Shown in pieces: positions 57,247 through 64,000 of a DNA stretch of 64,000 nt (its first letter is position 1; each line of letters starts with the position of its first letter). The notes below the pieces were generated by a model, which worked only from the letters and a program-made list of their open reading frames with translations, was not told the DNA's origin and did not search any database. Where the stretch lies: assembly GCA_002270565.1 (NCBI GenBank), contig NQMI01000004.1:873065-937064 (forward strand). The letters run 5' to 3'. Source of the stretch: Stenocarpella maydis. Its lineage: Eukaryota; Ascomycota; Sordariomycetes; Diaporthales; Diaporthaceae. The position numbers and the translations under genes were made by a program.

Positions 57247-59705
57247 ATGGACTCGATGGAAGGTCTCGATAATCAAGCCTTGCTGAAGAAGAAGTGGGTA
57301 CAAAAACGTACATATCACTCGATCACTTCCAAAGGAAACCCAAAAACCGAGGAACTCTACACGATACAGCCCCCGCCGCCACCACCACCACCACCACCAC
57401 AACAACAACAACAACAACAACAAACACCATCCACCTCGACGTCCTCGTGGGATTCTAAGGTTTGGTTGCACACAACGCAACCACGACCTGTATACTCTCC
57501 TCACAGCTCATATAAGCATTCTTTTCCGCATTCGATGGGTGAAATCTATCAGCCGTCGTCAAACAGCGACCTGTCCATGGGGTCAATGAACCAGAGAGAC
57601 CGCAACACGATGTCGACTCCCCTCAAAGATTCTCTCGAGGAGGATGTCCTCCCTCCTCCTCCACCGCAGGTTAATGGCGCACGTCTGGGTTTCATCATCA
57701 TGTTGTGAGTATAGCCAAATACGTACCACTTGCATTGTTTGGCACTAATCCCGACCGTGTGTCAGCATGCTCGGCGGTCTCCTGTTCTCTGTGATAGACA
57801 CCACCATCGTCTCTACGGCACTTATCACAATAGCCACGGACCTCCAGAACTTCCAGGACATGTACTGGGTTGTTCTCGCGTACTTGCTCTCGTACTTGGG
57901 TAATCGGCCAAGAGCCCAGGCTGGATACTATACATACTGATCAGCTCTCCAGGCTTTGCGATCGGGTTCGCCAAGCTCGCCGATCATTTTGGCCGCCTCC
58001 CCGTCTTTCTTTTCTCCTGGCTCATATTTTCGAGTTGCTCGCTCGGATGCGGCCTAGCCACGGACATGCCACAGCTGTAGGACCTCCTTGTTCTGCTTCT
58101 AGAGACCACTCATGCAGTCAGTAGGCTGACCAAACGCTCACGCAGCATCGTCTTCCGAGCCTTACAAGGTCTTGGTGGTTCGGGTCTTTACAGTCTGTCT
58201 CAGATATCCCTGGCAGAGATCGCGCCCCACGGCAAGAATGCACTGATCGGCATGCTCATCGGAATCACGCTTGCCACTTCGTTCGTCCTTGGGCCCCTTC
58301 TCGGCGGAGCCATTTCTGGAGGTAACTGGCGGTGGATATTCTACATGAAGTAAGCCACCAAACGGCAAGGAGCTCTGCGCTCTCGTATTGACTGGCTTCT
58401 AGTATTCCCGCTGGCTTCGTATGCATGTTTGGTCTCGTCGTCCTCTGGCCTCAAGACTTTGGGAGACCTATACATCCATGGCGCGAGTTCTGGAGGATCG
58501 ACTTCATCGGCAACATCTTCATTCTTGCTGCTTGCATCCTCATGGTCTATAGCTTGCAACAGGCCGGTACGATGATATTTGCATGGACGAGTGTCGAATT
58601 TATCTCCACATTTGTTGTGGCGGTTGTCTGTTGGGCCTGTTTCTGGGCTTGGCAGCTCATTGTCAAGCACATCTCACTTCGTATCGAGCCAGTCTTCCCC
58701 GTTCGCCTGCTGCACAACCGCGTATATATATCCGCTGTGGTGTAAGTACAATCTCCTCTTTCGGGTTTTGGTGCTCTATCACTGCAATGTTCTTCAAAAT
58801 TCCGTGCATAATTCCCTCAGACGAACGACTGATCACAATTTTTCAGTGCAATGTTCCTCTCAGGTTACTGCTATCTGGGCATAGTCATCACTCTTCCCGA
58901 GCGTTTCCAGATTGTCAATGAAGACTCTTCGCTAATGGCAGGCGTCCATCTGCTCCCTATGCTTGGAGCCACTGCGATGGGCTCCATCATCGCCGGGGCA
59001 TTGTCGAAGAGGAAGAACTACACCTCACGGACCCTGGTAGCGGCGTCATGCCTCCAAGTCATCGGGCTGGGGCTTTTGACTACCTTCGACGCACCATCGT
59101 CGCCCACGAACCCTCAATTCGGCTATCAAGCAATTTTCGGCCTCGGCATAGGCTTGACCTTCTCCTCCGCCACGATTCTCACCAAGATACAGGCATCCGG
59201 CAGAGACCACGCAGTTGCCCAAGGTGTCATGGCCCAAGTCAGGGTCCTCGGTGGCGCCTTGGGCCTGGTGATTTGCAATGTCATCTTCAATGTTCATCTC
59301 GAGCCTCTCGAAGTCAGGCTCCTACCCGAGGAAAAGGACGCTCTCCACCGGTCCCCAATGGCACTGATGGATATGGCCGAGAAGGTAGATGCAGGGGTCG
59401 CAAGGGATATGAAACAGATCTTTTCGAGCTCTTTCCAGAGCATGGTCTGGGTCATGTTCTGGGTCGCTGTTGTTGAGGTGGTTGCGAGTCTCTGCACATG
59501 GGAGATGAACCCGACTTCGCTGGACGAGATCGATGCGGCTGCCCTGGCACGTGCTCAAAACAGTCACAAACAGGATACCGGCCGGGGAGGAAGTGACACT
59601 GAGCTTGAGAACTTATCATCCAGTTTCCGTGCTGATTCACATCTGAGCACTGGACACAAGCGGCCTCCCACGCCATCAGCGCATGGGTACACAAGTCGGT
59701 TTTGA
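57247..59705 (+). CDS. DHA2-family MFS exporter (14-TM type) with low-complexity N-terminus
   Basis: Six exons (57247..57704, 57766..57899, 57953..58076, 58146..58349, 58403..58741, 58847..59705) join in phase for 705 residues. The first 150 residues are cytosolic and unusual, with ten Pro then eight Gln near residue 40-57. The transporter core then shows FSVIDTTIVSTAL, motif A LADHFGRLP, VFRALQGLGGSGLYSL, the antiporter motif GPLLGGAISG and WRWIFYMNIPAGF. These define the drug:H+ antiporter-2 group used for export of toxins and secondary metabolites. The C-terminal tail is Ser-rich. Its position next to the PKS suggests product export (inference). The intron after exon 3 uses GTAGGA, which is weak but phase-consistent. 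Confidence 0.92.
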
Positions 59706-60270
59706 TCATTCACCATGTGTAAGCTTCCCATTTTGTGGTAGCGACTTTTTTTTTTTTCTTTTATTTCAGGGGGTCCCGGGGGTGGGGGCGCATTCATGGG
59801 AGTTATGCCAACATCTTGTTGGCTAGTGGAGTTTTCGTCCGTTTATTGATTCTGAAGAAGCCTTGGCTCTATAAGGCTTGCATCATGTCCATACCTCGTC
59901 CTCGCGGACATTTGAAACTTGCGTCATCAAGTCCTTCCACACACGATTCAAGGTGCTTCGTGCGTTGATAGAATCTCTCCGGATATCACAATGTCGCCAC
60001 GATCTAAGTGTGACGTTCTTCCACCTGAATCGGTGTTGGCTTCTCCATGGAGGCAAATACACCGTAGAACTAGCCATATATGTTAAGCTGCGCAGTGATG
60101 AGGACATGGACAATACCGCAGGGAGCATTTGTAAGTCCTGGTACGTAGCCGATAGTGGTCCTGTAAAGATTAAAAACTTTGAAAGGAAGTGGAGTACTTG
60201 AAATTTTATGATCTCATTACAATGTATTCCTACGATGATTTTCCGAAACATTATTATCCCAAGAGCACCC
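59706..60270. other. Convergent intergenic region
   Basis: Holds the 3' flanks of the DHA2 exporter and the UstYa-like gene, with a T12 run near 59745. No gene seen. Confidence 0.5.
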
Positions 60271-60981
60271 CTACCTATCATCCCGTACCCAACACCCAGC
60301 GAAGCCCACGTAAGTTTTTGTGGGATGGCTCCGGTTCCACGAATTATCGTTGCTCAAGAATTGTGAGCAGTGATCAGTGTGACCAGGGCTGGCAATGACG
60401 GTGTCGAACGCCTTGCGCTCCTCATATAACGCCCAGAATTGCTTCCTCCACATCAGTGCGCAGTGATTAACGTGGTCCCGTAGGGAGGTGAAATAGTGGT
60501 CGGCTTCGGACATCTCCTCAACCGACAGTCGCCGCGTCATTTCTTCGTCAGCATACCCGCCCCAACTGTCGTCGTCCTTGTACTCATCAAGCCACTCCTT
60601 GTCGAAACACGGCTCCGGCACCCAGTTGTTCAAGAGGAGGTCGTATTTGCAATTCAACGCTTTTGCTTCGGCAACGGAGTTCCCACACGATAGGCGGTGG
60701 GCGTTGGTTGTGATGTTGTATCTGCCCTGGGGCCCAGAGTATTGCATGTGTACATCATGGTGATTTTCTGCGGGTGTTGTGCCATTCGTGGTGCCTGCTT
60801 TGGGGATGTCGACGAAGAAGAGTATCGCTACCGACCAGAGAAGAGAAGTTATAATGGCGACAAAGAGATACGGCAGGATGTTCCCCCGGCGGGTCTGGAC
60901 GCGAACATATCGGCGTGCTTCTTCCTTCTCAGGGTCGTCTGTGTACTCCAAGAAGGGCTGTCGAGCACTGTCTGTCGACAT
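60271..60981 (-). CDS. UstYa-like (DUF3328-related) single-pass membrane protein with two HxxHC motifs
   Basis: A single exon encodes 236 residues. A cytosolic N-terminus with many charged residues precedes one transmembrane helix (about 35-57, LPYLFVAIITSLLWSVAILF). The lumenal part has CGNSVAEAKALNCKYD and WVPEPCFD, then HVNHC (170-174) in DHVNHCALMWRKQF, HTDHC (201-205), and a final TYVGFAGC. Two HxxHC motifs after an N-terminal anchor are the hallmark of UstYa-type oxidases, which do cyclisation, hydroxylation or halogenation in fungal RiPP and other secondary-metabolite pathways. The CxxxxxEAKALNCxYD block belongs to a branch often annotated only as hypothetical, so enzymatic function is an inference. 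It lies between two MFS transporters near the PKS, consistent with a tailoring role. No intron is needed. Confidence 0.75.
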   Translation of the reverse strand: MSTDSARQPFLEYTDDPEKEEARRYVRVQTRRGNILPYLFVAIITSLLWSVAILFFVDIPKAGTTNGTTPAENHHDVHMQYSGPQGRYNITTNAHRLSCGNSVAEAKALNCKYDLLLNNWVPEPCFDKEWLDEYKDDDSWGGYADEEMTRRLSVEEMSEADHYFTSLRDHVNHCALMWRKQFWALYEERKAFDTVIASPGHTDHCSQFLSNDNSWNRSHPTKTYVGFAGCWVRDDR

Positions 60982-61621
60982 TTTGAGGTAACAATTGGTG
61001 ATTGTAAATTGAATAAACTGTTTTTACTTGCTTAGTTCAAGCGGACTGAAAAGGTCTGGGGGAAGATTTGGCCCTTTTTCACTTGCAGCCCAATTTGTGG
61101 AGGTCGCTGGCCCCGTAGATGTGGCTGTGCGTGTCGTCTTGGCTGAGGCACCATCTGGTGTTTCGAAACACGTTGGAGTGACATCCGACTTCGTCTGGAC
61201 ATTCTCACCACCATGAGGAGAGCGCCAAGCATTTTCACATTGGACTAGGGGTCAGATATTATAGCACACATGCAATTTGCCCTCTAACGCTCGGACACTC
61301 TGGTAACACACACTCATGATCCAACTGCCTCGAAAGGCCACCGCAAAGGTACCTGATCTTTGAAACGAAGCGTTTTATTATTGCTGTAGTACATACAAGA
61401 CGACCTATCTCTGAACTCAGCCGACAGTCGACATGGGATATCATACTAAACTTTGAAAGGGCACTACCCCAGTCCGGCAACTCGGGTTCCACTGGTAGCC
61501 ATTGACTACTAGTAAGCCCTTAGATTCCATCCATGGTAGATATCTACGCCCGCCCCTAGTTTCAAGATTGCAGTCACGCTGGGAATAGACGTCGGCTGAC
61601 TGTAGTTGCCCCCTGACCCAC
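60982..61621. other. Upstream region of the UstYa-like gene and 3' flank of the DHA1 transporter
   Basis: About 640 bp. One minus-strand open stretch (about 61030-61250) reads as a Thr/Ser-rich tail ending LFSPLELSK. It could be a relic exon, but no partner exon was found. It is more likely leader sequence. Confidence 0.4.
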
Positions 61622-63530
61622 CTAGTTTGCTTGCTCCGTCGCACCGACCTCCTTCACGGTATACTTGGAGCGCCGACGCAGCCAGGCACCATAGACGCGC
61701 ACTCCAATGCAGATGCCGCAGAATAGACCACTTATGGCTGCTAAAATGGCACACATTTTTTGGGGCCCCATTGATTTCACCCAAGGCCCAGCCGCCGGTG
61801 TGAGGGCACCAGCAAGAAAGTCCCGAGCGAATCCGTTACCGCCCGTGGCCGATGCAGCATAAAACCCGTATGCTGCGACCATGTAGTCGATTGTAGAGGC
61901 GTAGATGGTATAGTTTGAGATGCCGATGAAGAAGACGCCTACCATGGTGCCAATCCATGCGAGTTGCCCATACGACGAGTTGGCTGTTGCTGCGAAGATG
62001 ACCAGTCCTAGCGGAAGACACGGCGCTGTATAAACGAGGACTCTCATACGGCCTTCGTATTGTGCATCCTGGCTGGTTGGGTGGGCGGCGCGAGACTCCC
62101 TGCTCAGTTGGTTGAAATAGAGTTGAATGAAGTAGCCCATGGTATCTAATTTGCAATCTTGCGTCAGTCCCCGGGGCCGACGAAAACACTTGAGGCGTCA
62201 GGAGGAGGAGTTTGGGCCGTTGACAGGGTCACTTACAGCCCAGAGCAAGAGGGATGAACATGAGTCCAGTCGACGGTTTGTCAAAACCGAACTGCTCGCC
62301 GTAGATGTGTCCGAATACCTCCATGAATAGGAAAACGATGGCGTCACCACAGGCTGAGAGCGCAGATAGATAGTAGACAATCGGCTCAGTCTGGCCGATG
62401 TTAGTGTTGCGCACATCCTTGGGGTATGTAGAATCACTTACAAAGAGAAATTTGAAGGGCCGCATCACCGTTTGGCAAAACTCTTTGAGCTCAAAGCGCT
62501 CGCGTATGGAGACTCCTTCAGTCGGCCCGTACAGGTTTAGGTCCAAGGACTCGTTGCCCTGCCGCCGAGCACCTTCACGACGCTCTTTGGCGTATCTGTT
62601 GAGGGCTGTCTTGTAAGACGTCTCGGGTACAATAAGAAGGTGCAAAAGCAGGACGACAGCGCCAAATGAGGCGATCAGCCAAAAGCACCACTTCCAAGCT
62701 GCCGCACCAAGTTGTTCAATAAATCCACCAGCAATTGGCGGCAGAGCTGACCCTAGCATGCTCCCCCAAGCGATGAAAGCAACCGCGTGTTGTTGCTGGT
62801 GTGACTTGTACATGTCCGCGGCGACGCCGAGCGTCAACGACCCTCCGGCGGTCGACAGGCCCTTGAGGATACGCAGAAGGAGAAAGGTGGTGAAGTTCTG
62901 TGCGAATGGGATCGAGGCCGTTAATAAGACGACAAGAGCCATAGATGCTTGCATCAGCCATTTTCGGCCCAACTCCTCGGACCAGGGAGCCCAGAGCTCA
63001 CAGCCGAACCCATAGGATATCAAAAAAGCCATGTTTCCGTACGTAGTTGCTTGAACGGAAACGCCAAAGGAGTCTGCCATGCTGACTTGGGCATTGGCGT
63101 AGAGCGAACCGTTCATATTCATTGCGATTTGAACCTGTTTATATTGTCAGAATATTCTCGTTGGGCATACAGAATTTATATCGCTAGAGAACTTGTCGAA
63201 GTGCTGCTTGCATGGTCGGGCCTAACACCGGAACAGCAGAGACACAAGGGTTCTGCACAGGTGAGTGTCCAGGGAATGACTTACCATCCACAGGATGAAG
63301 AGAATACTCCACTTCAAGCTTGTTTTGTAGGCAGATGCTGTGTATTCTTTCGCCTCTTCCTCGGTCACAATACGGCGGCCTGTTCCATTTTGGCCGTCAT
63401 CTTGTAAGCCTTGATCAGAGATCGGCCGAACCTCGACAACGGGACGTGTTGGTCCTAATTCAATCCCCACGAAATCCTTGTCCTGTTCCAAGGAAGTCGT
63501 CGTCGGCAGCCGGTTTGATCTTGTCGCCAT
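61622..63530 (-). CDS. DHA1-family MFS transporter
   Basis: Exons complement(63285..63530), (62442..63134), (62237..62390) and (61622..62145) close in phase for 538 residues. The N-terminal 80 residues are cytosolic, and the first helix follows WSILFILWMVQIAM. Motifs: FGCELWAPWSEELGRKW in loop 2-3, RILKGLSTAGGSLTLGVAADM, an ALPPIAGGFI antiporter-like motif, VPETSYKTALNRYAKERR at the central loop, and a C-terminal half with 6 more segments. This is the fungal multidrug or metabolite exporter group (DHA1). It is the second exporter of the presumed cluster and is transcribed in the same direction as the UstYa-like gene. The substrate is unknown. Confidence 0.9.
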
Positions 63531-64000
63531 TTCGAAATTACTGGGCGAAACAGATAGTATACGTTAAAATGTTCGATCTAATTTCTTGCTGCGAGGGAAA
63601 CTTTGAAGGAACTCCACTTGCTCGTCCCATCTGCTGGTGACGAGATGAGAATGCGAGTAGAGGTTATTAAAAAATTTCAGATATGTCCGAGTAATAAGAT
63701 CATGGGAGAAATCGTAGCTTTTAAAAACAAGACATCTTTCTGCTTAAGAGAAATGGTGCAATATTCCTAGTCACCAATCCTTTATGGCTCCAGTCCGCCC
63801 TTAGTCGTGGAGCCGGAGTTAAGACTAAGAGCGCCATAAGGTTACTATACTAGGTGCTAGGCGAACCCAAGGCTGCCCTTTTGACTCACTAAGGAGTTCA
63901 ACCTTATATGGTTGAGATTTATCCTGAGTTATTAAGTTAACCACATGTTCTGGAGGGAGACTTAATGCAGCAGACTGCTCAGCTGGAAGATCAGCCGTAT
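63531..64000. other. Right edge: AT-rich flank with a small inverted repeat
   Basis: The first 250 bp is AT-rich upstream DNA of the DHA1 gene. At 63782-63839 TTATGGC pairs with GCCATAA and CTTAGTC with GACTAAG, forming an imperfect hairpin. No gene is recognised up to the window end. Confidence 0.5.

Noticed and set aside
61032..61250. Thr/Ser-rich open stretch ending LFSPLELSK upstream of the UstYa-like gene
   Set aside because: A TAG acceptor precedes it, but no upstream exon joins in phase; it is probably leader sequence.

Overview
The window is nuclear DNA of a filamentous ascomycete (Pezizomycotina, most likely Sordariomycetes; I cannot name a genus). The evidence is many short GT-AG introns (about 50-110 nt), GC-rich exons, an AreA/NIT2 nitrogen regulator, a SidB/Dbf2 septation kinase, a WSC-domain sensor and a highly-reducing-type polyketide synthase. 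Gene models below were built by hand from splice sites, and in each one the phases close exactly. Start codons are the first well-placed ATG.

Layout. The left edge (1-210) is the 5' end of a molybdopterin synthase large subunit (MoaE type). Next come an RBM5/RBM10-like splicing factor (947-3731) and an OPT oligopeptide transporter (4918-10254). The OPT gene is broken in this assembly. At an intronic poly-T tract the sequence runs into about 0.78 kb of AT-rich DNA that reads as one open frame only with TGA=Trp, so it is mitochondrial-type. A single N follows, and then 1.16 kb of the same gene is repeated exactly. Housekeeping genes follow: YIF1 (minus) and the SRP receptor alpha subunit (plus) on a shared promoter region, a small unknown protein (15907-16395), and a WSC-domain membrane protein (minus). 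A 9.5 kb stretch without recognisable genes (18615-28085) leads into areA/nit-2 (28086-31238). A 21-N gap at 33694-33714 cuts a secreted Cys/Ser-rich CFEM-like gene. Then come the SidB/Dbf2 kinase (minus), ribosomal protein S30 in five tiny exons (minus), and WBP11 diverging from it.

The right third (42.8-63.5 kb) looks like a secondary-metabolite locus: an MCT-like MFS transporter, a 2215-residue PKS (KS-AT-DH-degenerate ER-KR-ACP, no methyltransferase seen), 5.3 kb without a supported gene, a DHA2-type MFS exporter with a poly-Pro/poly-Gln N-terminus, a UstYa-like single-pass membrane protein with two HxxHC motifs, and a DHA1-type MFS transporter. The PKS would build the chain, the UstYa-like protein could oxidise it, and the exporters could move it. 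That functional link is inference from position only. No release enzyme, trans-ER or pathway regulator is visible in the window.

The most notable items are the broken OPT locus with its genetic-code-4 frame, the PKS/UstYa-like cluster with a probably dead ER, the gap-truncated CFEM-like gene, the long gene-free region upstream of areA, and a diverged dispersed repeat at 11.4 and 33.1 kb.
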